Shown here: in pieces, positions 26,801 through 35,937 of the stretch
How the letters are laid out: each line of letters starts with the position of its first letter
How positions within the stretch are numbered: position 1 is the first letter of the stretch
From: Magnetospirillum gryphiswaldense MSR-1 v2
Lineage (GTDB): Bacteria > Pseudomonadota > Alphaproteobacteria > Rhodospirillales > Magnetospirillaceae
Direction: 5' to 3'
Length of the DNA stretch: 64,000 bases
Assembly (NCBI RefSeq): GCF_000513295.1
Contig: NC_023065.1
Location: 3,518,501 to 3,582,500, forward strand
Program-made: the position numbers and the translations under genes
The notes under the pieces: model-generated
The model's input: the letters and a program-made list of their open reading frames with translations, nothing else
Database searches by the model: none
What the model was told of the DNA's origin: nothing

Positions 26801-28604
26801 TCAGGTCGCCGGCACGGATTTCATGGGGGACTTCGGCGATGACCCGAAGCCCCATGGCTTCCAGGATGGGCAGGATGTCGGACAACGCCACGGTTTCGCC
26901 CCGGCGCAGCAGCTTCAGCCGCGCCTCGTGCGCGGGAGCCTCCACCGGGCGATACAGGTTGAGACAGATGTCTTCGTCGGCGGCGATGCGTTCCAGCCGC
27001 TCGACGTCGCCGAGGGCCGCTGGCGGCATGTGGTGTTCACGATAGGCGGCGGGAAAGCCGTCGCGCCAGCGCCGGGCCAGGGCAAGGCCGCGCCCTTCGC
27101 CCATATCGTGGATCAAGACGTCCTGGAGATGGTCGGCCCACGAGCGGGTGGCGATGGCGATACGATTTTCCAAGTCGCCCACATCCACAGGGGGCGCGGC
27201 CCCCGCCCGGGTCCGCACCAGCAGGTGCAGCCGGGCCAGCGGTCCGTCGGAAACCTGAGTGTAATAGGCATCCAGGCTGCCGTCATAGGCAGTTTCGAGG
27301 ATGCGGGTGACGGCCAGACGCATGGGGGTGTCGTAACGGTCGCGCGGCAGATAGACCAGGCACGAGACGAAGCGGGAAAAGTCGTCGTGGCGGACGAACA
27401 GGGCGACGCGCGGGCGATCCTGGATGCGCAGAATGCCCAAGGCGATGCGGTACAGCAGATCCTCGGAAATCTGGAACAATTCGTCACGCGGATAGGTTTC
27501 CAGGATATTGGTCAATGCCTTGGCATCGTGGCTGTGGCGGGGGAAGCCGGCGCGGGCTTCGACCCGGTTGACCTTTTGCCGCAAAAGCGGGATGGCTGCC
27601 GGATTGCGGGTATAGGCGGCCGAGGTGAACAGGCCGACAAAGGCGTGCAGGGCGATCACACGGCCTTGATCGTCGCAATATTTGACGCCGATGACGTCCA
27701 TGTGGGCCGGGCGGTGGACGCGGGATTGGTTCACCGATTTGGTCACCAGCAACAGCCCCGACGCATTGAGGAAGGCTCGGATTTCGTCGGGCATGGCTGC
27801 CAGGGCAACAGAATCGTCGAACACCATGACGGTGCCATCGCGCAAGATGCCCAGACTTTCGCCATCCTCAGCCACCACCGGCGCCTGTTGCGGTCCCGAC
27901 AGGATGAAATGGCGATAACCCAGGAAGGTGAAATGGTTGTCGTGCAGCCAGTCGAGAAAGGCGACATCTTCCGCCACATCGTCGGTGGCGGTGGTGCCGG
28001 CATGGGCGGGCAGGCCGGTGGCCACGGTCTTGATGCATTCGCGCATGTCGCGCCAATCGACGACGGCTCTGCGTACTTCGGCCAGGACCGCCGTCAGTTG
28101 CCGGCAGATCTCGGCGTGTCGGTCTGGTTCCTGACGATCGACCTGGATATGCATGATCGATTCGGCGCGGCCATCGCCCAGGCCGGTCAACTGGCCGCTG
28201 TCATCACGACCGATCAACAGGATCGGGTGGATCAACTGGTGGATGCCGATAGTGTTCGCCGCCAGCCGCATGGCGATGGAATCGAGCAGAAACGGCATGT
28301 CGTCATTGACGATCTCGATGACCGAGTGGGACGAGGTCCAGCCGTGGCTTTCCAAGTCGGGATTGTACATGCGGATGGCGGCGGTGCCGGGGGGGCGCTT
28401 CTGCATGAAGCCCAAAAGACCGATGGTGATGGCGAAGAACTGGTGGCCGTCCAACTCCTCCAGATCGGCGGCGGGCAGGCCGGCCAGCAAAGCCTGGGCC
28501 AGGGTCCGACTGTGGATGGCGCGTTCGCCTTCAAGATGTTTGTCGATAATGGCGGCGATATCGTCGGCCAAGGTCGAGCGCAAATAATCAGAACTGTGAT
28601 TCAT
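23841..28604 (-). CDS. gdhB: NAD-specific glutamate dehydrogenase, 180-kDa class
   Basis: Oxidises glutamate to 2-oxoglutarate and ammonium with NAD, feeding carbon from amino acids into the TCA cycle. About 1587 residues, matching the large GDH class. The N-terminal regulatory half has [22 protein letters not shown]. The catalytic core shows [20 protein letters not shown] followed by a glycine-rich lysine segment (PVGAKGGFV), and the NAD fold has [12 protein letters not shown]. The second ATG (28604) is preferred because AGGGGA is eight bases upstream; the ATG at 28613 directly abuts that sequence. It is transcribed alone. Confidence 0.95.
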   Translation of the reverse strand: [1587 protein letters not shown]

Positions 28605-28678
28605 AGACGCCATCCCCTGATCAGGCCTTTCCCATTAGGTGGCTTTTGCCAGGGGATTTCAACAGGGGGTGAAGGGGC

Positions 28679-29704
28679 TTATTTGCTGCGGCCCGCCGCC
28701 CGACACAGGGTCATGATGACGCGGGAACAGATTTCGGTCGCCGGCATGCCGGTGCTTTTGCAGTCCATTTCCGCTTCGATCAGCCGTTCCAGCGCCTGTC
28801 CCGCCCGTTCGGCCGACCAGCGCGATAATTGGCGACGGAAGCGGTCGGCGGCCTTGAAGATCACCGGCGGCTTCAGCGCGTTCATGGCCTGATCGGCGGA
28901 TTTACCCATGGCCATGGTGCCGGCGGCCAGATGCAGGCGTTGGAAATGGCGTGATAACGCCCGCAGCACCGCCACCGGGCTGGTGCCCTCGCGGGTGAGG
29001 CGGTCCAGAACCCGCTGAGCGGTGCCGTGGTCGCCATCGGCGGTAGCCAGCGACAAATCGTCCATGGACAGCGCCGCGGTGTCGCCGATACAGGCGATGG
29101 CGTCTTCCAGGCTGATGCGGCCCGGTCCCCCCATGTACAGCGCCAGTTTCTGCAATTCTGATCGGGTCAGCCGGCGGTCGCCGCCCAAATGGTCCATCAG
29201 AAACGACATGGCATCGGCTTCGGCGGTCAGGCCGCTCACCTTCAGTTCTTCGGCAATGACCTGTTGCAGGCTGGCGCCCTCGTCGGCGTAACTGGCCAGG
29301 GCCACGGCATTGGCGGCTCCCTCGAACAGTTTGCGCAAACTGGAGCGCGGCCCCAATTCGCTGGCCTCGACCACCACCATGGCATCGCCCGAGGGGTTGT
29401 CGAGGAAGCTTTGGAACAAGGATGACAAGGTGTCGCCGGCGTCACGCACCATCACCACCCGCCGCCCGCCGGTCAGGGCCATGGCCGCCGCCTCGTCGGC
29501 CAAGCGGGCCGGGTCGTCCTTGAGGGCGGCGGCGGTCAGCTCGGCGACGCGGAAGGGGTCGTTGAGGTCGGCCAGGACGGTTTTGGCCAGTTTGACCGCA
29601 CGTTCGCGCACCAGACCGTTATCGGGGCCGAATACCAGGATGGCCCGCATGGCCGGATCGGGGGCACGGATGAAAGCCTCGGCTTTCTGGCCCGACAGTT
29701 TCAC
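28679..29704 (-). CDS. holA: DNA polymerase III subunit delta
   Basis: Clamp-loader subunit that opens the beta clamp. 341 residues: the N-terminal region has ILVFGPDNGLVRERA in place of a strict Walker A, then a middle LMDHLGGDRRLTRSELQKLALY stretch and the C-terminal collar helices. GTG start at 29704 overlaps the lptE stop by four bases (GTGA). The leuS-lptE-holA order is the usual one in proteobacteria and supports the call. Confidence 0.93.
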   Translation of the reverse strand: MKLSGQKAEAFIRAPDPAMRAILVFGPDNGLVRERAVKLAKTVLADLNDPFRVAELTAAALKDDPARLADEAAAMALTGGRRVVMVRDAGDTLSSLFQSFLDNPSGDAMVVVEASELGPRSSLRKLFEGAANAVALASYADEGASLQQVIAEELKVSGLTAEADAMSFLMDHLGGDRRLTRSELQKLALYMGGPGRISLEDAIACIGDTAALSMDDLSLATADGDHGTAQRVLDRLTREGTSPVAVLRALSRHFQRLHLAAGTMAMGKSADQAMNALKPPVIFKAADRFRRQLSRWSAERAGQALERLIEAEMDCKSTGMPATEICSRVIMTLCRAAGRSK

Positions 29705-30231
29705 GGATCGACCTTGCGCTGGATCTTGCCATTGGCGAAATAGGTGGCGATTTGTGCACGGATATCTTCGGCCAGATCGGTCAGGGCCCGGGTTTCAGCG
29801 TCGCGCTCAACCGCGGTACTGCCGTAGGTGGGGCCCAGCAGACGATAGCTGACAATGGAACGGCTGCTACCGGAATAGGACGAGGCCTTTTTGTCGACAG
29901 CAACCAAGCGGAAGCTGGCGTTGATCAACATGCGGCCCAGCGATGCCTTGCCGTCGCTACGCTCGGCCATGTTTTCCTGGGAAGGGTTCAGCACGACTTC
30001 CAAGGTGTGGGTCTGTCGTGCCGGTTCGCCCAGTGGGTTCAGGCGGCTGACCAGGGCATTGCGCAGAATTTGCCCCTGGCGGTCCTCGATGCCGGCAACA
30101 CGGATGCCGGCCAGTTCATCGGCGACCGCGCTGGTTTGGGCGCCGTGCTTGGCATACATGGGCTCGAAGCCGCAGCCCGCCAGGCCCAGCACCAGCATAC
30201 CCGCCATCAGAACGCTTTTAGACCACCACAT
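29701..30231 (-). CDS. lptE: LPS-assembly lipoprotein
   Basis: Outer-membrane partner of LptD, plugging the translocon that inserts lipopolysaccharide. 176 residues with a lipoprotein signal ending in LVLGLAGC, so Cys20 is the likely lipidated residue, followed by GFEPMY, the family's first mature residues. Its start overlaps the end of leuS by 14 bases and its end overlaps holA by four, so translation is likely coupled. The sequence is poorly conserved, as is normal for LptE; gene order makes the call strong. Confidence 0.9.
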   Translation of the reverse strand: MWWSKSVLMAGMLVLGLAGCGFEPMYAKHGAQTSAVADELAGIRVAGIEDRQGQILRNALVSRLNPLGEPARQTHTLEVVLNPSQENMAERSDGKASLGRMLINASFRLVAVDKKASSYSGSSRSIVSYRLLGPTYGSTAVERDAETRALTDLAEDIRAQIATYFANGKIQRKVDP

Positions 30232-32794
30232 TGACGATCCGGTTCGCTACCACCACCACCTTGCGCGGCGGCTTGCCTGACATTGCCGCGATCACGGCCT
30301 CTTGCGCAAGCGCTGTTTCCTCAGCCAGCTTGGCGTCGCAATCCTTGGGCAGCGCGATGGTGGCGCGCAGCTTGCCGTTGACCTGGACGGCGATGGTGAC
30401 GCTGTCTTCCACCAGCAGCGCCGCTTCGGCCAGCGGCCAAGCGGTATCGACCACCGGCTGGGCGTGGCCCAGTTCCAGCCAGATTTCCTCGGCCAGATGC
30501 GGCATCATCGGCGCGATCAGCAAGGCCGCGCTTTCCAGGCCTTCGCGCATCACCCACCAATCGCCGGCATCTTCCGCCTTGAAATCCCCCAGCGCATTGG
30601 TCAACTCGCGGATACGGGCCACCGCCTTGTTGAAATGGAAGCGGTCGAGATCATCGGAAACGGCGGCGATGGTCTTGTGCACCTGACGGCGCAGCTTGGC
30701 CGCCGCCTCGCCCAGTTCGGGCATGGCGGTGCCGATGGCGGGCAGCGAGTCCACCGCTAGGGCGGTCAGCCGCCACAGGCGGTTGACATAGCGCCAAGCG
30801 CCGTCGATGCCGGCCTCGGTCCATTCCAGGTCGCGTTCCGGCGGGCTGTCCGACAGCATGAACAGCCGCGCGGTATCGGCGCCATAGGTGGCGATGATAT
30901 GGGCGGGGTCGACCACGTTGCGTTTGGACTTGGACATCTTTTCCGAGCGGCCCAAAGCCACGGTCTTGCCGGTCTGGGCATGGACCAAGCCGCCGCCCTC
31001 GCCCTTGACCACCTCGTCCGGGTAGAGCCAGGCGCCGGCTTCGTCCTTGTAGGTCTCGTGGCAGACCATGCCCTGGGTCAGCAGGCCGGCGAAGGGTTCC
31101 TTGACCCCCAGATAGCCGCAGGTCTTGAGCGCGCGGGTGAAGAAGCGCGAATACAACAGGTGCAGCACCGCGTGTTCGATGCCGCCGATATATTGGTCCA
31201 CCGACATCCAGTAATCGGCGGCCGAGCGGTCGAAGGCGACATCGGCGCGGTTGGGCGAGCAATAGCGGGCGAAATACCACGACGATTCGAAGAAGGTGTC
31301 GAAGGTGTCGGTCTCGCGCCGGGCCGGCTTGCCGCAACAGGGGCAGGCGACGTTCTTCCAGGTCGGGTGATGGTCCAGCGGGTTGCCGGGCTTGTCGAAG
31401 CTGACATCCTCGGGCAGGCGCACCGGCAGATCGGCCTCGGGCACCGGCACCGGGCCACAAGTGTCGCAATGGATGATGGGGATCGGGCAGCCCCAATAGC
31501 GCTGGCGCGACACGCCCCAGTCGCGCAGGCGCCAGTTGACGGTCTTCTCGCCGATCTTGCCCGCTTCGATACGGGCGATGGCGGCGGCTTTGGCCGCCGG
31601 CACGTCCAATCCGTCGAGGAAGTCCGAATTGAACAACGTTCCGTCACCGGAATAAGCCTCGTCGCCCACTTGGAAGCTGGCGGCATCGGCATCGGCGGGC
31701 AGCACCACCGGCTTGACCGTCAGGCCGTATTTGCGGGCGAAATCCAGATCGCGCTGGTCATGGGCGGGGCAGCCGAAAATGGCGCCCGAGCCGTATTCCA
31801 TCAAGACGAAATTGGCGACGTAAACGGGAAGTTCCCACCCCGGAACGAAGGGGTGAAAGGCCTTGAGGCCGGTGTCCATGCCCTTCTTTTCCGCCGCTTC
31901 CACCACCGCTTCCGAGGTGCCCATGCGGTTGCATTCGGCGATGAACTCGGCCAAGGCCGGGTTATGGGCGGCCAGTTCGCCAGCCAGCGGATGATTGGGG
32001 GAAATGGCCAGAAAGGCGGCGCCGAACAAGGTGTCGGGACGGGTGGTGAAGATGTCCAGGCTGTCGTCGCGGTCTTTCAGGTTCCAGGTCAGCCGCGCCC
32101 CTTCGCTGCGGCCGATCCAGTTTTCCTGCATGATGCGCACGCGCTCGGGCCAACGATCGAGGGTCTGCAAGCTGTCCAGCAGATCGTCGGCGAAGGCGGT
32201 GATCTTGAGGAACCATTGCGACAGCAGCCGCTTTTCCACCAAGGCGCCGGAACGCCAGCCGCGACCGTCGATGACCTGTTCATTGGCCAGCACGGTGTTT
32301 TCCACCGGATCCCAATTGACCCAGGATTCCTTGCGATAGACCAAGCCGGCCTTGAGGAAATCCAGGAACATCTTTTGTTCGTGGCGGTAATATTCCGGCT
32401 CGCAGGTGGCCAGTTCGCGGCTCCAGTCATAGGACAGGCCCATGGACTTCAATTGCTCGCGCATGGCGGCGATGTTCTCGCGCGTCCACTTGGCCGGATG
32501 GACGCCGCGCTCGATGGCGGCGTTTTCCGCCGGCAGGCCAAAGGCGTCCCAGCCCATGGGGTGCAGCACGTTGAAACCGCGGGCACGCTTGTAGCGCGCC
32601 ACCACGTCGCCCAGGGCATAATTGCGCACATGGCCCATATGGATGCGGCCCGACGGATAGGGAAACATCTCGAGGACGAAATATTTCGGGCGGGACGGGT
32701 CCTCGGTGGCCAGGAAGGACTGACGGTCCTCCCACGTCTTCTGCCACTTGGCTTCGGTTTCCTTGACGTTGTAACGCTCGTCGGTGCGCGACAT
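30218..32794 (-). CDS. leuS: Leucyl-tRNA synthetase
   Basis: Charges tRNA-Leu; class Ia synthetase of 858 residues. The HIGH motif appears as [12 protein letters not shown], the KMSKS loop as [14 protein letters not shown]. The editing domain shows [14 protein letters not shown] and the zinc region [18 protein letters not shown]. The ATG at 32794 gives [18 protein letters not shown], the usual N terminus; a longer reading is open to 32950 but runs into the preceding gene. First gene of leuS-lptE-holA. Confidence 0.96.
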   Translation of the reverse strand: MSRTDERYNVKETEAKWQKTWEDRQSFLATEDPSRPKYFVLEMFPYPSGRIHMGHVRNYALGDVVARYKRARGFNVLHPMGWDAFGLPAENAAIERGVHPAKWTRENIAAMREQLKSMGLSYDWSRELATCEPEYYRHEQKMFLDFLKAGLVYRKESWVNWDPVENTVLANEQVIDGRGWRSGALVEKRLLSQWFLKITAFADDLLDSLQTLDRWPERVRIMQENWIGRSEGARLTWNLKDRDDSLDIFTTRPDTLFGAAFLAISPNHPLAGELAAHNPALAEFIAECNRMGTSEAVVEAAEKKGMDTGLKAFHPFVPGWELPVYVANFVLMEYGSGAIFGCPAHDQRDLDFARKYGLTVKPVVLPADADAASFQVGDEAYSGDGTLFNSDFLDGLDVPAAKAAAIARIEAGKIGEKTVNWRLRDWGVSRQRYWGCPIPIIHCDTCGPVPVPEADLPVRLPEDVSFDKPGNPLDHHPTWKNVACPCCGKPARRETDTFDTFFESSWYFARYCSPNRADVAFDRSAADYWMSVDQYIGGIEHAVLHLLYSRFFTRALKTCGYLGVKEPFAGLLTQGMVCHETYKDEAGAWLYPDEVVKGEGGGLVHAQTGKTVALGRSEKMSKSKRNVVDPAHIIATYGADTARLFMLSDSPPERDLEWTEAGIDGAWRYVNRLWRLTALAVDSLPAIGTAMPELGEAAAKLRRQVHKTIAAVSDDLDRFHFNKAVARIRELTNALGDFKAEDAGDWWVMREGLESAALLIAPMMPHLAEEIWLELGHAQPVVDTAWPLAEAALLVEDSVTIAVQVNGKLRATIALPKDCDAKLAEETALAQEAVIAAMSGKPPRKVVVVANRIVNVVV

Positions 32795-32853
32795 GGCGGC
32801 CGGCCTATACTCTAGCTGAAATGAAAAGGTGAAGGGGGGCGGAGACGCGGTCC

Positions 32854-33381
32854 CTATTCGGTGGAGACGATGCGCAATTGCCGCGCCCGGGTCAGGATGG
32901 CGTTTTCCATGTCGGTGGCCATCTTGGGCTCGACCCGGACATCCACCCACTGGCCCATGGAATCGCGGCCCTGCTTGAACACCGACACCTTGACGCCGTC
33001 GGCGCGCAGCGCGCGGTCAAGGATGAAGACGTTCAGCTTGAAGCGCTCGTTGGGCGATTCGGGCAGTTGGTACCAATCGGTGATGATGGTGCCGCCGAAG
33101 GGATCGGCCGAGGCGATGGGCATGAAGCCCAAGGTGTCGAGCGAGGCGCGCCACAGGAAGGAATTGACGCCGATGCCGTCGCCGGTGCCTTCACCCTTCT
33201 TCTTGTCGCCGAACATGCCTTCGGGGCCGAAAATGGTCTCGCGCTTTTCATTGCTCATGCGGGGCGAGGTGTCGCCTTTGCCTCTGGTGGGAAAGACGGC
33301 CTGGGAATTGTCGCAGGCGCCCAGGGCGACCAAGGTGAACGCCAGGGCCGCACTCATGCCCACCACGCGGAAAGTCTTCAT
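32854..33381 (-). CDS. DUF3576-family lipoprotein
   Basis: 175 residues from the ATG at 33381. The signal peptide ends ALGACDNS, a lipobox with the Cys near residue 23. The mature part includes [49 protein letters not shown] and a C-terminal [11 protein letters not shown], the DUF3576 pattern widespread in Alphaproteobacteria and commonly just upstream of leuS, as here (59 bases). Probably an outer-membrane envelope protein; the function is unknown. A strong hairpin lies in its leader. Confidence 0.82.
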   Translation of the reverse strand: MKTFRVVGMSAALAFTLVALGACDNSQAVFPTRGKGDTSPRMSNEKRETIFGPEGMFGDKKKGEGTGDGIGVNSFLWRASLDTLGFMPIASADPFGGTIITDWYQLPESPNERFKLNVFILDRALRADGVKVSVFKQGRDSMGQWVDVRVEPKMATDMENAILTRARQLRIVSTE

Positions 33382-33403
33382 CGTCGCTCGTACCCTAAAA
33401 GCT

Positions 33404-33440
33404 TGCGCGCATGCATCGGAGGAACCGACACATGCGCGCA
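33404..33440 (-). other. Nested inverted repeat in the leader of the DUF3576 gene
   Basis: Perfect 10-base arms TGCGCGCATG (33404-33413) and CATGCGCGCA (33431-33440) enclose a second stem TCGG/CCGA with a five-base loop. On the minus strand it lies between the glycosyltransferase stop and the DUF3576 start and is followed by AAGCTTTTAGG. The U-run is too short for a clear terminator, so a processing or partial-termination element is as likely. Confidence 0.55.
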
Positions 33441-33484
33441 GAATGCACCGATGGCGGGGCCGGCGGCAAGCCGCGTTTTCGATT

Positions 33485-34174
33485 TCAGCCCTTGGTCCGC
33501 TGCGAACAGGCCAGCATGGCGTCGCGTTCGGCGTTCCACAGATCGGCATAGCCGCAATCGCGGTAATCGTCGAAATAAGGGCCGCCGATGGTGTAGTGGA
33601 TCAGCGACAACTGGTCGACCGGCACTTCCGCGTCGTAATCGACCAGATGACCCCAGCGATGCGGTAACTCGCCGATGAGCGAATCGTCGCCCAGCCACTT
33701 GAACTGGTGCAGGTCCAGACCGCTGGCCGTGTTGACGTATTCCGGCGTCAACGCCTTGCACTTGGCGTTGTTGAACAACACGACGCTGGACCAGTTCTTC
33801 TTTTCATACTTGGTCTGCACCGCACCCAGGAACTTTTCGTCCTCGACCGGGCGATGGTCGTGCTTGATGACCTGGACGGCATATTTGTCGTCGGCCAGGG
33901 CGAACAGATTGGCGACATCGTCCAGCACCAGCATGTCGCAATCGATGAACAGCGACCAGCCTTCGTAGTTGGACAGATGCGGAGTGAGGAAGCGGGAAAA
34001 AGAGAAATCGGTGGATTGCAGGGGATTGCGCTCGCGCCACATCTTGCCGCCCAACTGGTTCAACGTCAGCGGGATCACCGCCGTCGGCTGGCTGGCGCGA
34101 CGCAGGATCGAGTACTGCAAGACATTGAAGGCGACCGCTTCGCGCGGGTCGAAGCCGATGAAAATGCGCAGCAT
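33485..34174 (-). CDS. Small nucleotide-sugar glycosyltransferase (GT8-like fold)
   Basis: 229 residues starting MLRIFIGFDPREAVAFNVL with GGGGGA upstream of the ATG. A DxD-type metal site is in LFIDCDMLVLDD, and NWSSVVLFNNAKC and QLSLIHYTIGGPYFDDY complete the fold. Such proteins transfer a sugar in the cytoplasm, often to capsule or lipopolysaccharide acceptors. It follows the TPR-glycosyltransferase gene by 25 bases on the same strand. Donor and acceptor are unknown. Confidence 0.78.
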   Translation of the reverse strand: MLRIFIGFDPREAVAFNVLQYSILRRASQPTAVIPLTLNQLGGKMWRERNPLQSTDFSFSRFLTPHLSNYEGWSLFIDCDMLVLDDVANLFALADDKYAVQVIKHDHRPVEDEKFLGAVQTKYEKKNWSSVVLFNNAKCKALTPEYVNTASGLDLHQFKWLGDDSLIGELPHRWGHLVDYDAEVPVDQLSLIHYTIGGPYFDDYRDCGYADLWNAERDAMLACSQRTKG

Positions 34175-34199
34175 GGGATATCCCCCGAAAAGGCTATGG

Positions 34200-35720
34200 C
34201 TATCGGCGGCCATCTAACTCCAGCCGATGAACCGAGACAAGGGCAAGATCGGTGATGACGGCGGCCATCACGTCGCTCCAGTCCCCATCGTCCTTCTTTT
34301 GCCGGTACAGTTTGAGGGAGCTGTACCATGGGCTGGTGCTGGTTTCGGTGAACCAATGCCACAAGGGGCAGGCCGACAGCAGCACCGTGGTGGGAACCCC
34401 CAGGGCTCCGGCGAAATGGGCGGTGGCGTTGGAAATGGTCACCACGTGATCGCAGGCGGCGATGGTGGCGGCAAATCCCTCCAGGTCGGTCATGGGGTCA
34501 AGGTCGGGGCAATCGGCCAGATCAATTCCCCAGGACCGTAATTCGGCCATGTCCTCGGCGGCGGGTTCGTATTGCAGCACGACAAAGCGGGCGGACAGGC
34601 TGGTCAACAGCGGACGCAAGGCGGCGATGGGAATATTCTTGCGGGCGGCGGCGGGGGATCTGCCGCTGGCCCAGGCCAGACCGATGATCGGCTTGTCGCC
34701 GCCCAGAACGCGTCGGGCCGCGTCGCGCCGCACCGGGTCGGGTACCAGGAAGGCGGCACCATCGCCGAAGGCGGTGGCGTCGGACAGGAACAAGGACGGC
34801 AGCCGGCCCAGGCCGAACTGGCGGGTGATGGCCGGATCGCGCAGGGCGGCAGCCGGCGGGTCGGTCCAGGGAACCCACGTGATCGCGGGCAGGGAGCGGG
34901 TCATCAGCGGCACCATGCGCTCGTCGCATTCGGCGATGATCCGCGGGCACCGGCTGCGGGCGCGTTCGATCAGCGATGCCAACATGATCTGTTCACCGAT
35001 TCCCTGTTCCGCCCGGATCAGCAAGGTTGCCGGTGGGGCCAAGACCTCACCCTGCCATTCCGGCAGGGGCAAGGCCTGAAGCTCATCGTACTTGACACGG
35101 TAATCCGCCCAACCGGCGGTGAAGCGCTGAAGCCGCAACAAGGTGCAGGCGCGGAAATAGCGGGCCTTGTCCCAGGTGGGATCCAACTGCAAGGCCTTAT
35201 CCGCTTCTTCAAGGGCCTTGGCGTATTGGCCGCACTGCTCCAGCCGGTGCAGGCGAATGTCCTGGGTTTCCCGCCAGTTCTCCCGGCATTGCGAATAATC
35301 CGGGGTCAGGATCAAGGCCTTGCGCAGCACCGTTTCCGCTTCGTCCAGCCGCTCCAGGTGCATCAACACACGGCCCAGATTGTTCCAGGCGGCAGCCATC
35401 CCCGGCTGAGCCCGGGTGGCCCGGCGCAGATGGGTTTCCGCCGCCTGGTGATCGCCCAGTTCGATCAGCAGGGCGCCCAGATTGGCGGCGCAGCCGGCAT
35501 CTTTGGGCAGGGCGGCGGCGGCCTGTTCCAGCGGCGCCCGGGCTTCGGTCTGGCGGTTCTGGCGGATCAGCGCCAGCCCCAATCCCTGCAAGGCCTGGGG
35601 TTCGCCGCGCCGCATCATCAGGGCTTGGCGGAACTGGTGTTCGGCAGTGACGGCATCGCCACGTTCAAGGCTTTGAAATCCTTGGATCAACCAGGGGGAT
35701 GGGGGCGGCAAAGGCGGCAT
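34200..35720 (-). CDS. TPR protein with C-terminal glycosyltransferase-like domain
   Basis: 506 residues from the ATG at 35720. Tetratricopeptide repeats occupy about residues 10-200 (LGLALIRQNRQTEARAPLEQA, LGALLIELGDHQAAETHLRRA, NLGRVLMHLERLDEAETVLRKA). The C-terminal half has LLIRAEQGIGEQIMLASLI, PIIGLAWASGR and VTISNATAHFAGALGVPTTVLL, as in GT9/GT41-like proteins. Proteins of this design act on flagellin or other proteins or on glycans; the acceptor here is unknown. A longer reading to 35870 starts with atypical sequence. Confidence 0.8.
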   Translation of the reverse strand: MPPLPPPSPWLIQGFQSLERGDAVTAEHQFRQALMMRRGEPQALQGLGLALIRQNRQTEARAPLEQAAAALPKDAGCAANLGALLIELGDHQAAETHLRRATRAQPGMAAAWNNLGRVLMHLERLDEAETVLRKALILTPDYSQCRENWRETQDIRLHRLEQCGQYAKALEEADKALQLDPTWDKARYFRACTLLRLQRFTAGWADYRVKYDELQALPLPEWQGEVLAPPATLLIRAEQGIGEQIMLASLIERARSRCPRIIAECDERMVPLMTRSLPAITWVPWTDPPAAALRDPAITRQFGLGRLPSLFLSDATAFGDGAAFLVPDPVRRDAARRVLGGDKPIIGLAWASGRSPAAARKNIPIAALRPLLTSLSARFVVLQYEPAAEDMAELRSWGIDLADCPDLDPMTDLEGFAATIAACDHVVTISNATAHFAGALGVPTTVLLSACPLWHWFTETSTSPWYSSLKLYRQKKDDGDWSDVMAAVITDLALVSVHRLELDGRR

Positions 35721-35937
35721 GGGGCGGGTCCGGAGCGATGGAGACCGAACCTTACTATATTCGCAGCTGCGAACAAAAGTGTTGCATCCAGAACACAGTG
35801 CGGAGGGAACGTCACAGGTGTGGTTCGTCGCGCTTGACGGTCGGGGGGGTGACATGGCCCTATCCGTCATGTTCGTTCATACGGAATGTCGTGGCCGGTT
35901 GAAGGCCGGTTCCACGGATACCTAGAGAGGAGTTCAC

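Noticed and set aside
24471..28892. Long plus-strand open frames (24471-25871, 26589-28892) over the glutamate dehydrogenase gene
   Set aside because: Composition is Gly/His/Gln-rich shadow sequence with no motifs; the minus-strand gene is unambiguous.
30899..32815. A 638-residue plus-strand frame opposite leuS
   Set aside because: Shadow of leuS; no domain is recognisable and there is no ribosome site.
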